From contig JALRME010000024.1 in NCBI GenBank assembly GCA_026120035.1, positions 1 through 64,000 on the forward strand: 64,000 bases of DNA, written 5' to 3'. The translations under genes and the position numbers were made by a program. This DNA comes from Coleophoma eucalyptorum. Its lineage: Eukaryota; Ascomycota; Leotiomycetes; Helotiales; Dermateaceae. The notes beneath the pieces were generated by a model that was not told the DNA's origin, did no database searches, and saw nothing but the letters and a program-made list of their open reading frames with translations. Positions 47,334-58,236 of this stretch are shown piece by piece. How positions within the stretch are numbered: position 1 is the first letter of the stretch; each line of letters starts with the position of its first letter.

Positions 47334-49018
47334 ATGGCCTTCTCCACTCTTGCAGCAATTGCATGCACCATTGCCGTAGCTGCGGCCCAAAGTCCCTTTG
47401 TCAACCAGACTACCTGTAATAACAAGACCTATACCTACCAAGAACTCGCTGGGTACGGTCTCATTCCGGGGACGGCTCGTGATGAGTTTGGTGACACCAT
47501 TGGCGGCATTGGAAGTGCCATTGCTCTTGATCGATCGCAGTGGAAGAAGCTGGGCAATGGAAGTTATACTGGCGTTATCTGGACTCTGCCTGATAGAGGA
47601 TGGTATGTTTTACCTCCTGCCCTCCCCATAACTATTTGCAGTTGTTGATATGGATGGATCAGGAACACCCAAGGAACTCTCAACTTCCAGCCCCGGGTGC
47701 ACAAGTTTGATATCTTGTTTACCCCACAACCCAATGCTACCGTTGCCAATCCCTCGGGTAACAATCTCTTCTTCACTTATAAGGAGACCATTCGCTTCTA
47801 TGGCCCTGATGGTACACCCTGCACTGGACTTGACGGGGACGGTACTGGTCACCTGAGCTACCCTGGCTTTCCAGATCTTCCAGTTGCCACTTATCAAGGT
47901 GATGGTTTTGGCAATGCTGGCCCTGGAGGGAAGCGAATTCCTGTCGATGCAGAGGGTCTTGTCCTGAACGCCGATGGAAGCTTTTGGGGTATGTACAATG
48001 TATCTCTCAAGTTATTTCAGTTGAATTTTGCTAATCTTTCTCCGTAGTTTCGGATGAATATGGCCCATACGTATACCACTTCGACCCACAAGGCATCATG
48101 ACCGCGGCAATTCGCCCTCCCGATGCCATCATTCCCATGAGGAACGGTACCGAATCATTCTCCGCAGACTCGCCTCCATTTTATGTCAACCAAGGCGCAG
48201 GTGACGACGTAACACCAGCCGATAACCCAACAGGCCGAGACAACAACCACGGCTTTGAAGGCTTGACCGTCAGCGGTGATGGCAAGACGCTGTACACCCT
48301 CCTCCAAGCTGCCACAAACCAAGAAGGCGGTCTAGCGTCCAAGACTGAGACATACACGCGACTGCTTAAATACGACATTAGTGACCCCAGCAAGCCTCGT
48401 TACGCTCGCGAGTACGTGGTCCCGCTCCCGCACTGGGTAGACCCGACGGCGAAGGCCTCGAAAAATCCCAAGACGGCTGCGCAGTCTGAGATCTTCCATA
48501 TTCAGGACGACCAGTTCTTCATCATGGCGCGTGACTCAGGCTCCGGGCATGGTCAATCGAGCTCCACATCCATTTACCGCCACATTGACGTTTTTGATGT
48601 GGCTGCGGCGACAGATATCAAAGGTTCCATTTATGACTGTACTAACTGCTCCATGGCCTCTTCAACCGGCGTTCTCAAAAGCGGTATCACACCTGCTACC
48701 TATTGTTCCTTCATCGACTTCAACGTAAACTCGCAGCTTGAGCGTTTTGGAGTGCATAATGGTGGGGCCCAAGATGCCCGGCTATTGAACGAGAAGTGGG
48801 AGAGTATTGGAATGGTGCCTGTCGATGGCTTGATAGGAGACGATGATGAGTGGTTCGTGTTCAGCTTGAGTGATAATGATTTTATCACGCAGGACGGTGC
48901 GCTAGACGGCGGCGCCTTTACCTATCAGGATGCTTCCGGGTTCAACCTGGATAACCAGGCTTTGGTGTTCAAGATCCATCTCCCAGATCACTCGAGGCCT
49001 TTTAACAGAAACCCTTGA
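47334..49018 (+). CDS. Secreted phytase-like esterase domain protein
   Basis: Exons 47334-47602, 47663-47988 and 48048-49018 give 521 residues. The first residues, MAFSTLAAIACTIAVAAAQ, form a signal peptide. The esterase-like phytase beta-propeller domain is shown by GYGLIPGTARDEFGDTIGG, DGSFWVSDEYGPYVYHFD, NNHGFEGLTVSGDGKTLYTL and GDDDEWFVFSLSDNDFIT. Several Cys (TTCNNKTY, DCTNCS) and potential N-glycosylation sites fit an extracellular enzyme. Natural substrate is not established for the fungal family; phosphoester or ester hydrolysis is assumed from distant relatives. Length is normal and all introns are GT-AG. Confidence 0.85.
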
Positions 49019-49741
49019 TTCTGAGGAAGCGCTGCGAGGCCGGGGGGGGGGGTTATTATTTTGCTGAAACTTTAGATGGAACTTCTACAAAAAAAAAAGT
49101 TATTCTCTTTTTTTGCATATAGGGTAAACTTGATTTGGAGTATCATTTTTATTTTTGGATATGTTTTAGAGAGATTTGGCTCTTAAAAGGAGAGAATCAA
49201 TATAATATAAGCTATACATACATATCTTTGACTTCCTAAGCGAGCAGTTTGGGGTCGTGCGAGGGGGTGCCGACTCAATATTAAATTCAAACCTGTGCTA
49301 TTAATAATCATGCAATTTCGAACTCGTCGCTTTAGTGTCGACTTTTCGTTATAATAGCGTGAGTTCAAATAATATTGTATTTGAGGTAAATACGAATAAC
49401 GGTAGCTATGGATAGATCTCAGTTATTCGTATTCGTTTACGAATATCTAGGCGACAGCTCGAATATAAACTAAGGGCGTTCTTCCGACCGGGATGCACCC
49501 GGCCTGAGACAGTGACTAGGAAATATAAATAAGAGATTTAGAGGACAATGTGCGCCTTGCATGGTATTTTGGTATATCTAACGCCTGCCCCAGCAATGCA
49601 GGAAAGAAATGAGAAAGCAGGAACGGAATGCTTCTCTAGAAAAGATTATGCCTAAGAACCCTTATTATGAATCTGTATGCTCCCTTTGCGATTTCAAACA
49701 ACTCTCACCCATACACCCAAAACTCCTTCCACATATCCGAA
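49019..49741. other. Convergent 3' spacer, AT-rich
   Basis: Region between the esterase and the fusion gene 3' ends. It holds a G homopolymer near 49041-49050, A and T runs near 49088-49114 and generally AT-rich sequence. No gene recognised. Confidence 0.55.
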
Positions 49742-52700
49742 CTATTTGCCAGCTGCAGTAGTTGCTTTTGCTGATGGCTTGTCCTTCTGTCCTTCCTTCT
49801 CGGGGACCAATTTCTCAGTCACGATTGGCTCAGTAGCTTTCTTGGGAACCCATTCTGACCTAGGGAGTTTAGGATCCGCCAACGGCCCAAGATCTGCGTG
49901 ACCATCTAAGACCTTCTTCAAACTTTCCAGCTTCTTCATCCCCTTATAGTACGCGCTGATATTGCCCAGTCCTTCACAATTCCCCCATTCTTGACAAATC
50001 TCGTCCAGAAGTGGCCAGAGCGCATAGTCAACAACGCTAATACGATCCCCAGCAATGTACTGTCCTTCTGTTGCCCATGAATCCCATATGAGCAGTTCTC
50101 TTTTAAAGGATTTCGCGAAAAATGGCTTTGCATGCCATTTCTCACGCAGGTTATTCACAGAGAATACCCTTGTGTACACTCGCGCGAGGTCTGCCTGAGG
50201 CAAGGGTTCCAAAGGACCATATGTGCTATTGAGATACATAAGGATAGCCAAGTCACCTTGGACGGTCGACCGACTCAAATCGCTATCCACGAACCTGATG
50301 GGGAGGACTGCTGGCACTTCTGGCGCGTCTGCCTGGTTTTGGCCGCCCTTCCAACTGAAAGCCGGTGAAAGGGAGCCTTCGATCCAGTCCAGACCTAAAT
50401 CTGCCAAAATGAATTTCACTCTCGTATCCGTTATAAAGTCGCCAGACAAGAACAATTTTCGATCATTTGACAGATGCAAAACGTCGAAGCCTTTCCCATA
50501 GGTACCTGCCCAATCGAAGTCACTTGATTGGTTCTCCTTTCCGAATGAAATGAGCATATCCTCTGCTTCGGTCGTCCGACCGTTGACAACAGTGCGAGCA
50601 GACTCTCTAGTCTTTGCGACAGCACCTTGGCCCCAGATTTTCTCCTCGTTTTTATCAAGAAATGTTCCAATTTTGCGAAATGTCAATGATATTCGCCCTT
50701 CATCATAAGCCAATTCCTCAGACACTTTCTCACCTTTCATCCTCTTATCTTGGCGGATTCCGTGGAGCCATCGCATATTTGTGGTTAAGCCCATCTTGCA
50801 CAATGAATTATGCGGTAGAGGAGCTCGGCATGCCTTGCGAGCGGTAGACTCAGCAGCCTCATTGGTGCAATTGGCTTTCCTTTTTGTTCGGAAGACCATG
50901 GTACGCTGAGCCCCCAGGCTTACATTTGCAATAAAAGTCTTTGGTACAATGTCCAAGGTCTTGTCGCTGTGCTCTGAAATATAGTCGGTCCCATTGCGGT
51001 AGAATTGAATCAAAACATGATTCACTTCGTGGCCCAACTTTTCTTCGACTTGCTTTCTGATCTTTGACACCATAGGGGTGAATTGTGACAAGGGTGGGGA
51101 CTCATCTGATGGATGACGGTAAATTGGAAAGCTCCCATCCTCGGCGATCTCTCCTTGGACCGAGACCAGTCGAGGAACCTCACCTCCCTGGTGGGACATC
51201 TTTTGCCATAAAACTTCATCCCGAACATTTTCGAATATACCCTCAGCAGTTTTACCATCTAACAGCTCGTTGATAATGGTAGTATCACCTTCACAGAGGG
51301 CGGCTGGGCCAAACTCTGTAGCAATCTTGGATTTTTCAAACTCACGAGGTACAATAAGAGCACTACCGTCGTAATTTGTGTCTGATTTTGTGTCTTTTGC
51401 TGAGACCTGGATTCCCGTATCTGTGTTGTCATGCTTGGTGACAGGGGATTCTGGAGCAGCTGTGGAAGTAGTCTCAACCCCAAGAACTGGTTCCTTCCGA
51501 TCCGAGATCGTCATTTTCTCCAGCGCTGCCTGTGAAGCAAGTAGAGCTGCTTCTGTAGATGGTGATTTACATTCTGGCTTAGCCATCTTTGCAGGCTGTG
51601 GCGGCTTCACCTCGAGATCTTTCTGTGAAACCTTGGGGGGATTCGAAGGTCGCCGACGGGTCTTGACTTTAGCTCTGACTCTTTCTCTCTTGGGAGCAAC
51701 TTCAGTGTCTGGAAAAGACTGTGTCGCTGACTCACTCCTAGGGTCACGTGTGAGTTCATCCGGAAGCATTGAAACTCCTCCCATCTTGAGCCTGGATTTT
51801 GAGCGAGCCAAGATGGTGGAAGCGGAGGATCTAGTTATGGCTGGCTTGTCATTGTTTGCACCGGTGCCACTGGAACCATCTATTTGCAGTCGTCTCATCA
51901 CATCTTCCAGTGATGTGGATGTGGTTCTTGGTTGTGGCCGTCGTGACGCCTCGGCTTTTGGAGTTGACTTTCGAGCCTGTGCTTTTGCCCTTGCCCGTTC
52001 CTTTTCTTGCAAGTCTTGAATCAGTTCTGCGCTACTGATAACATCACATCCCGTAAACTCGGTCAATCGCCGCAACGCTTCGTCATGCCTGGCTTTGCTC
52101 CTGTAACCACAACAGTCCTCTACTAGTGTTATTGAGTAGCCATGACGCGCAGCATCCATAGCCGTTGCAAAGACACTAATATTGGTCAAAGCCCCACATA
52201 TGTATATCTCAGTTACGAATCTCCCTCTCAGTGTTTGGACCAGCTTGCCATCTTTGAAGGCCGAGTAGTAAGACTTCTGAAAAATTAAGTCTCGCGTGCT
52301 GTCGAGACTTGCCACGATCGATCCTGCTAGGTTTGAGGACGGCGATTGTAGGAGACCTATGAGCGGTTGTTGGTCTGGTCGCATAGTAAGGAAGGTCTCT
52401 GTTGCTTCCTCGGCATCCTCGTCGGATCTTGAGTCATAATCCTCATTGACTTGAGAACTCGCCTCGGCAGATTTGGCTGGAGCATTGTGATTGTGTTGCA
52501 ATTTTGTCAAAGTCGCTGAGGAAGCCTGCCGCACCTCTTTTTCTGGGGCTTCAGGTGAGACTTCATTGTCAGTCACCACACTTTCGCTTTCGGGATTCGT
52601 GTTGGTGTTGATGACCCGAGATTTCTCAAACTGGCTTCGGAACCATATAACATCCCCGGAGGACCGAAATCGAGGGACGAGGTTGCTGATGTTCTCTATA

Positions 52701-52894
52701 AAATTTGGAGGGTTGCTGACGGGTAGGAGACAGTCTTTGCCTATAAAATCAATCTGCAGATCGAGTGCTAGCAGTGCCGAGCGCGTCTGTACGAACGGCA
52801 GGTCGCCTTCTGCGATCTCGAACATCGGGAGCCTGTTGCGAGAGCCATCAGTGACTGTGGATACGACCGTAATCTTGCGTCTGGGAAAGCTCAT
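49742..52894 (-). CDS. Triple fusion: isochorismatase-like, AlkB-like dioxygenase, GST-like domains
   Basis: A single uninterrupted frame of 1050 residues. Residues 35-290 are isochorismatase-like: D45 (ALDLQIDF), K207 (FQKSYYSAF) and CGALTNISVFAT at 233-244, where the usual nucleophilic Cys is S240. About 230 disordered, basic residues follow. Residues 520-750 are an AlkB-type 2-oxoglutarate/Fe(II) oxygenase: NHVLIQFYRNGTDYI, iron ligands H642 and D644 in EHSDKTLD, distal H711 in MRWLHGI, and RISLTFR at 734-740, the ALKBH2/3-like 2-oxoglutarate-binding motif. Residues 800-1000 are GST-like (LFLSGDFITDTRVKFILADL, LLIWDSWATEGQYIAGDRIS, VVDYALWPLLDEI). AlkB-type enzymes demethylate alkylated nucleic acids; what the flanking domains contribute is unknown. 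The intact long frame and complete iron site argue for a working gene. The start is the first ATG. Confidence 0.88.
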   Translation of the reverse strand: MSFPRRKITVVSTVTDGSRNRLPMFEIAEGDLPFVQTRSALLALDLQIDFIGKDCLLPVSNPPNFIENISNLVPRFRSSGDVIWFRSQFEKSRVINTNTNPESESVVTDNEVSPEAPEKEVRQASSATLTKLQHNHNAPAKSAEASSQVNEDYDSRSDEDAEEATETFLTMRPDQQPLIGLLQSPSSNLAGSIVASLDSTRDLIFQKSYYSAFKDGKLVQTLRGRFVTEIYICGALTNISVFATAMDAARHGYSITLVEDCCGYRSKARHDEALRRLTEFTGCDVISSAELIQDLQEKERARAKAQARKSTPKAEASRRPQPRTTSTSLEDVMRRLQIDGSSGTGANNDKPAITRSSASTILARSKSRLKMGGVSMLPDELTRDPRSESATQSFPDTEVAPKRERVRAKVKTRRRPSNPPKVSQKDLEVKPPQPAKMAKPECKSPSTEAALLASQAALEKMTISDRKEPVLGVETTSTAAPESPVTKHDNTDTGIQVSAKDTKSDTNYDGSALIVPREFEKSKIATEFGPAALCEGDTTIINELLDGKTAEGIFENVRDEVLWQKMSHQGGEVPRLVSVQGEIAEDGSFPIYRHPSDESPPLSQFTPMVSKIRKQVEEKLGHEVNHVLIQFYRNGTDYISEHSDKTLDIVPKTFIANVSLGAQRTMVFRTKRKANCTNEAAESTARKACRAPLPHNSLCKMGLTTNMRWLHGIRQDKRMKGEKVSEELAYDEGRISLTFRKIGTFLDKNEEKIWGQGAVAKTRESARTVVNGRTTEAEDMLISFGKENQSSDFDWAGTYGKGFDVLHLSNDRKLFLSGDFITDTRVKFILADLGLDWIEGSLSPAFSWKGGQNQADAPEVPAVLPIRFVDSDLSRSTVQGDLAILMYLNSTYGPLEPLPQADLARVYTRVFSVNNLREKWHAKPFFAKSFKRELLIWDSWATEGQYIAGDRISVVDYALWPLLDEICQEWGNCEGLGNISAYYKGMKKLESLKKVLDGHADLGPLADPKLPRSEWVPKKATEPIVTEKLVPEKEGQKDKPSAKATTAAGK

Positions 52895-55800
52895 GAGGGC
52901 GAAGGAATATGTAACAAAGTAGAAAAGCTCCGTGCTGGAGCAGCGGAGAGGCAGACATACGCTTCAATAAGGCACTTATCACGCACTCTGATCCTTAACG
53001 GCAACCGACTGTAGGGCGCGGTGGAGTGGGGAGATAGTACAGACGGAGGCAGCGTCGTGGAGGAGGTCACACTACATCCTTCTTCAGGTGTGCATGCGGT
53101 GCAATATCTGCAGGCTGCCTAACATGGCCATATGGAGAAATATCTGCGAGAAAGTATAAGGCACAAGTCATGCTTCTCGATGGAGAAACGAGGGAAAGTG
53201 GAATGCGCTTGAGCGGGATAGCGCCAGGGCGTTCCGCACTGTTCTGCTTCGGCAGAAGCTGGTGAATGAATGGAAGGATGGAAGGATGATGGATGGACGG
53301 ATGGAGGCACGAACGAACAAACGAACGAGAGGACGAACGAACGAGCGTTGGCGACCCAGACCTTGGGCAATCCATTGGATGGCAGCCCTCGCCGCCCAAC
53401 TCACCCTGCAGTGAGGGGTCAGGGCAGCGGCCAATCTACCTGAGGAAGCCAACCAGGGCAACGAGATGTGCCAGTAATTAGTCGACATAAGGGCTTCGGA
53501 CGGGGTGGGCTAGCCCCATCGGGCCATCTTAGCAGTCTTTTGCTTGCAGCCCCGATGCCGATCGGGGCTGCTGGTGAAGCTGTTACGGACGGTAGCTACC
53601 TGTACTACCGTACTGTACCTGCGGGTCCTCCCGGTGCTACGAAGGTGGCTGATGGCCCTTCTCCAGCAACTGCATGCAACTCTTATAAATTCCGACTGAT
53701 CATAATCCTCATACCCTATCCTACTCGGCCGAGAAGCCTTGATCGAGAATTGTTTCTTTTCCGCCTGCTGCCTCCGTAGTCCCTCCCTATTTGTTCTGTT
53801 ATAGAACATGTCCTGCTCGATCCCCTAACGGTCGACTGTGCGTATAACAGTGGAGGACGATCGCCGGGTGTCTGATCCCCCCCCCTTCGCTCAATAGAAC
53901 AGCGGTCATGTTCCTGTAGGGTATCCTGAAACTCCAGGGCGATCACTCATCAGAGGACTAATTTTACGTAGGAGACGATACCATACTTCGAGGATCCTTC
54001 ACCACGGCACTTTGTAAAAGCGTATGTAGAGCCTATGCAAACAGCCCTTTGTCTTTGCGCTGGAGGCGCCTTCAAGCCACAGGCAGTTCGTGGTGCAAGT
54101 GGGGAACCATTGGCTTTGGCAAGTGGAGATCCCCCACGTCTCTATAACCGAGTAACATACCCGTAACATCCTCACCTCCATTTATTTGTATTTCCCTACT
54201 ATTGTACGGTATACATGATGGCACGGTGCTAGTAAACTAATCTGCTGATCGGCTGGCCTGGTGACGCAAGCATGTTTCGCAAGTATCAGAGCCAGACGAG
54301 CAGAGAAGTTCACGAGGTACTCAATCCTACCTCACCTGGCTGGATGCAGGCTTGCGCTCTTGTGTTGGTGCGATTCTTGTGCTTACACATACAGTGCAGC
54401 TGAACGTATGGCTACCGTTGTTGATTAACAGCGGTGAACGATGAGCCGCTGTGACGGATGCGCATATGAAGTCTACGCTTCTTCGTGTCTTCTTCGGTTT
54501 CTCTCGTGTAGCTCTTAGCGCAATTGAGTAAGTCAAATCCGGCTGGCATCCCGAATAATCTGGAGGAACGCTACTCCATGCCTTAGTGGTATGTACACTT
54601 CGTACCTTGTGTATGAACGATATGACAGGTCAGTATGATGGGGAATGCCGTGGCAAGTGGTTTCTCTCTTTTCGGAAAAGGTAAGCGAGTGTCGCAGCAG
54701 TGTTCCTGATGTTTCTTCTGGAATCGATAAAGAAAGACTTCAATATATGTTGGTCGTATGTATCGTGGGAGAGAGTACCGTGGTTACCACATCGCTGGTA
54801 TCTCTTTTGATTGGCTTTACAAACGCAGGTTCGCAAACGCCATCTGGTTCAATAACCACGCATGTCGCAAGCCCTAGATCTTTGTAATCGTGGGATAGAT
54901 GACTCTTTCTACCTTCAGTCTTTTTCTCGTCTGAACTTCTCGTCCGAACTCCCATAGCCAATAATTAAAACCAGAAAAAACGTGTTCGGTCACAGAAAAC
55001 CATAGGCATCGTGACTAGATATGATGCTCTTAGAAAGTAATACGCCGTGTTGTTTTGAGCTGATCGAGACTTAAAATAAGGAGCCGACAAGATGACGGAG
55101 AATTAGACCAGAGTTGCAAGCAGCCATGCAGTGTTCTGCGAGCACGATTTCTCATCTGGGAGACATGAGAACAAATGATCACGAGGATGGGACTTCGAAT
55201 AGGGAAGTAGCCCACGTATAGAGTAAAGTAAGCCGTAAAACCGGAATTTCGTCATACTCATGGCACTGTTCGACCATCTCGAGCCCGCAACTTTGCAAAT
55301 TGAAGTTCCAGAAAAGGGACGGTTAAAATCAATCCACGCTTTGCAGATAAAAGCTGAGGTAGCCTTGAGAAGCTGCTCCACGTCTTTGGTAATTTGAAAG
55401 TACCTCTGCTGGCAAACTAGCCAAAACTTCCATGACAAAAATCTCTCGCACAACAGGTCCTTGATGACGAAAGACGTTGGCTCAAACATTCATCCCTGGC
55501 AAAAGAAGGACTGGAGAGAGCTCAACCAATTACGAAGAGGAAGAATGTGCTATTTGTCACACATGAGGAAGCAGCAGCTTGAGCCTAGTTTGACCAGGTT
55601 ATGGGGACATAAGACTCGCAACGAGAACGAGGAAGATATCGACATGCTTGTGTTTTTAGTGAGCTGCATCAACATCTCAAATCTTGAAACTCGGAGATAA
55701 TACTTGCACACCTACCCAAAGAAGAGCCATGACAGAAGGGTCACAAAATATGTTGTTTCCCAGCCGAGTCATAACAGGTATGTTGGCTGCTATTCGATGA

Positions 55801-56024
55801 CTCGATCGGTTGGTGTCAAGTCCAATGACAAGGGTCTTTTCACATGCCTCGGCTCGGCCCCCCCAGATTACAGCCTCGTCGGGAAGCTCGATAGTAGTAA
55901 TCTTCTTTCCCCGTCGAAACCTCTTATGACTTTCTGTAGCAGAGCCATTGAAAGACACCAGTAACGATACTTACGAAGTGTTGAACGAAAACATCCTATC
56001 ACGAAACCCAAATAAAAGCCCATC
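52895..56024. other. Long intergenic region, no supported gene
   Basis: About 3.1 kb between the divergent fusion gene and the dienoyl-CoA isomerase. A tetranucleotide-like low-complexity run lies at 53270-53345. Several frames of 60-130 codons occur, including minus-strand ones at 55103-55489 and 55677-55958, but none shows recognisable family features, so I do not call them genes. Confidence 0.5.
53270..53345. repeat. Degenerate ggat/gaac tetranucleotide repeats
   Basis: Successive imperfect ggatggaa/ggatggac units pass into acgaacgaac units. It is simple-sequence DNA with no coding meaning visible. Confidence 0.8.
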
Positions 56025-56927
56025 ATGGCTACTCATCCCACATACAAGTATTTCCTCGTCAGCACGCCGGCTCCATTTGTCGCACATGTACAAATCAACA
56101 GACCCGACAAGCTCAATGCATTCTTCGAGGCGATGTGGTTAGAGTTCAAGACCGTCTTCGACACATTATCCTACTCGCCGGATGTACGAGCGATAGTGCT
56201 TTCCGGTGCTGGTGATCGAGCATTCACCGCGGGTCTGGATGTACAGGCTGCAAGTCAGTCGGGGATATTAGCCAAGCAGGCTGAATCGATGGATGTAGCG
56301 AGGAAGGCACAAGGGATTAAGAGACATGTGGAAGAGTTCCAGGATTGTATTGCCAGTGTTGAAAAGTGCGAAAAGCGTACGTTAACCCATGCCGCTTTGC
56401 GATTTATGTGTCCTTGCTAAATTATCATCGTAGCTGTGATTTGTGTGATGCATGGCTTCTCTTTCGGGCTGGCTCTGGATATAGCTACATGCGCGGATGT
56501 CCGGTTCTGCTCTACGGATGTAAAGTTGGCTGTCAAGGAAGTCGATATCGGCCTCGCGGCGGATATTGGAACGCTTACTCGACTTCCAAAGATTGTGGGC
56601 AGTTTCTCCTGGGTGAAAGATGTGGCTCTCTCGGCGAGAGTGTTTGGTGCGGAAGAAGCGTTCCGAGTGGGTCTTGTCAGCCAAGTCCTTGAATCAAAAG
56701 AAAAAGCAATTGATGCAGCTATGAAGTATGCATCATTGCTGGCATCCAAGAGCCCTGTGGCGGTTCAAGGCACAAAGGAGCTCCTCAACCATGCCAGAGA
56801 TCATACTGTCAGCGATAGCTTGAGATATACCGGAGTCTGGAACTCGGCTGGTATCCAGACAGACGATATCACGAAAGCTATGCTGTCCGGACTGAAGAAG
56901 ACAAGGCCTACTTTTGAGAAGCTATAA
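56025..56927 (+). CDS. Delta3,5-delta2,4-dienoyl-CoA isomerase (crotonase family)
   Basis: Exons 56025-56376 and 56434-56927 give 281 residues. The oxyanion-hole segment is AFTAGLDVQ, and the second is VICVMHGFSFGLALDIATCAD. The acidic residues that define the dienoyl-CoA isomerase subgroup are present: Asp in LALDIATCAD, Glu in VKEVDIGL and Asp in LAADIGTLTRLPK. The enzyme shifts double bonds of 3,5-dienoyl-CoA to 2,4-dienoyl-CoA so that odd-position unsaturated fatty acids can enter beta-oxidation. The C-terminal EKL is at best a weak type 1 peroxisomal signal and there is no clear presequence, so its compartment is uncertain. The intron is 57 bases and interrupts the codon for Pro in EKCEKPVIC. 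Confidence 0.92.
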
Positions 56928-57052
56928 TAGATTGTGGATGTATGATACTATGATACTGTGGGCCTTGCAAAGATGCAGTTAGTCTTTTCAGAAGCTTGCA
57001 ATGAATGTGAAGCAAATCGCAATCCTCTCAAGCAACCCCCCTACCAACCTCG

Positions 57053-57822
57053 TTAGACCTTCCATGAGAACTCACCTAAATTGCTAGAGGCCTTCCAACG
57101 TTTCTGATCCACAACCTCCTGCCTGCGTTCTCTTTCCAATGTTGCCTCCTCAGCACTGATGCCAATTGTAAATCTCACAGTTTCCTCTTTCTTAACCCTC
57201 ATCCAACCTCTCCAGCCAGTACAGACATCACCACCCACGCCACCAATAACTATAGTACCCATCCACTCTCTTGCCTGACTTCTATGTCCACCCCAGAGCA
57301 TATATTTCTCCAGACTGTCCAACGTGGCTTGCATATTAGACTTTGTGGCTCGGAACACGTGAACATGCTGTAATTCACAGGACAGATGCGAGGGAGAGAA
57401 TCGTCCTTCTAGATCGACGACCACCACCGTTCCATTACGATTCACCCAAGAATTGATGAGGTGGTAGACAAGAGCGAGATATCGGCCCGTAATTGAAAGC
57501 CTCCCCCCATGCCTCAACCATAACTCATCAAGATCCTTGATTCCGGTACGTGAGGAATCTACTGAGCACTGCAGGCGAGCACTCTTGAGGATCTATGGCG
57601 TTGTAGAAAGACCAGAAGTTAGCATAGTTAAAAAAGCACCTAGAAATTTAGCAAAGCCAATTTCCTTATCGTAGCGATAAGGTAGATATATTTTCCTCCC
57701 AGCCATCAAGGAGCGGGAGTCTAGGATTGTGACATTACCTCTTCTAAACTTCCCGCTTCACTCTCGATTTCTTTGAGAAGCCTTGCGCCCGACAGCTCCG
57801 TTGTTCCACTCAACATAGCCAT
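57053..57822 (-). CDS. XRCC2/Rad51-paralogue-like protein lacking the Walker A loop
   Basis: Exons 57822-57739 and 57592-57053, joined in phase 0 across a 146-base intron, give 207 residues. SGARLLKEIESEAGSLEE and TGIKDLDELWLRHGGRLSITG resemble the N-terminal part of fungal Rad51-paralogue/XRCC2-like proteins, and TVVVVDLEGRFSPSHL matches the IDTEGTFRPERL-type strand of RecA folds. VHVFRATKSNMQATLDSLEKYM and EWMGTIVIGG continue the core, and WRGWMRVKKEETVRF is the usual C-terminal part. Where a GxxGxGKT Walker A loop should follow SITG at residue 64, the sequence goes straight to RYLALVYHLINSW. The frame is open throughout. ATP binding by the classical loop therefore seems impossible; a structural role in recombination is possible. 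The assignment is based on pattern recall, not alignment. Confidence 0.65.
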
Positions 57823-57899
57823 TCCCTGACTTCTGCTCAGTCACTCACCCCACCAAAGCAGCCAGCCAGAATCTGTAAACCGGAGGACGCAAAACAAGC

Positions 57900-58236
57900 A
57901 TGACACCACCAATCGAGTCCTGGTCTGCTTCACAGCTCCCCCTCCGCGTCCGCGCCACCCCTAAAGGAACCGCGAGGAAAGGGTTGGTCGAGAAGGATTT
58001 GAAGGAGTGTGAGTTGTTGGAGCTGTTGCAGTATAGTTGTGACGTCGAGCATCCACAGCACAGGCAGTCTTTAGTACGATGTTGGCCTATAGAGAGGCTG
58101 TTTAGGCGGTAGGCTCGGATGTGTTGTCTTTTGGGAGTAGGGTGTGCTAATACCTAATGCTAGATGTCAAGATCGTGACGGAAAGTTCATTGTTGAGACG
58201 ACGGCTTGGGAGTCGAGAGATGCTATGGGGCGCTGA
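57900..58236 (+). CDS. Som1-like mitochondrial inner membrane peptidase-associated protein
   Basis: Exons 57900-58108 and 58164-58236 give 93 residues. The sequence SQLPLRVRATPKG, then CELLELLQYSCDVE, RCWPIERLFRRC and VETTAWE follows the conserved Cys pattern of the fungal Som1 family, whose yeast member is a subunit of the inner-membrane peptidase that cleaves intermembrane-space presequences. The frame is short and depends on the 55-base intron, whose acceptor restores the conserved RRC. It is transcribed divergently from the Rad51-like gene, with only 77 bases between the two start codons, so they must share a promoter. Confidence 0.8.

Noticed and set aside
53270..53345. Possible CRISPR-like or regulatory array from regular repeats
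   Set aside because: Units are 4-8 bases, contiguous and degenerate, with no spacers. It is simple-sequence DNA in a fungal genome.
55103..55489. Minus-strand 128-codon frame beginning MFEPTSFVIKD
   Set aside because: Plausible composition for part of a protein but no known motif, and no supporting exon on either side. Kept as noncoding.
55677..55958. Minus-strand 93-codon frame beginning MSFNGSATES, with a possible gtaggt donor
   Set aside because: The only downstream exon I could attach is short and featureless; insufficient support.
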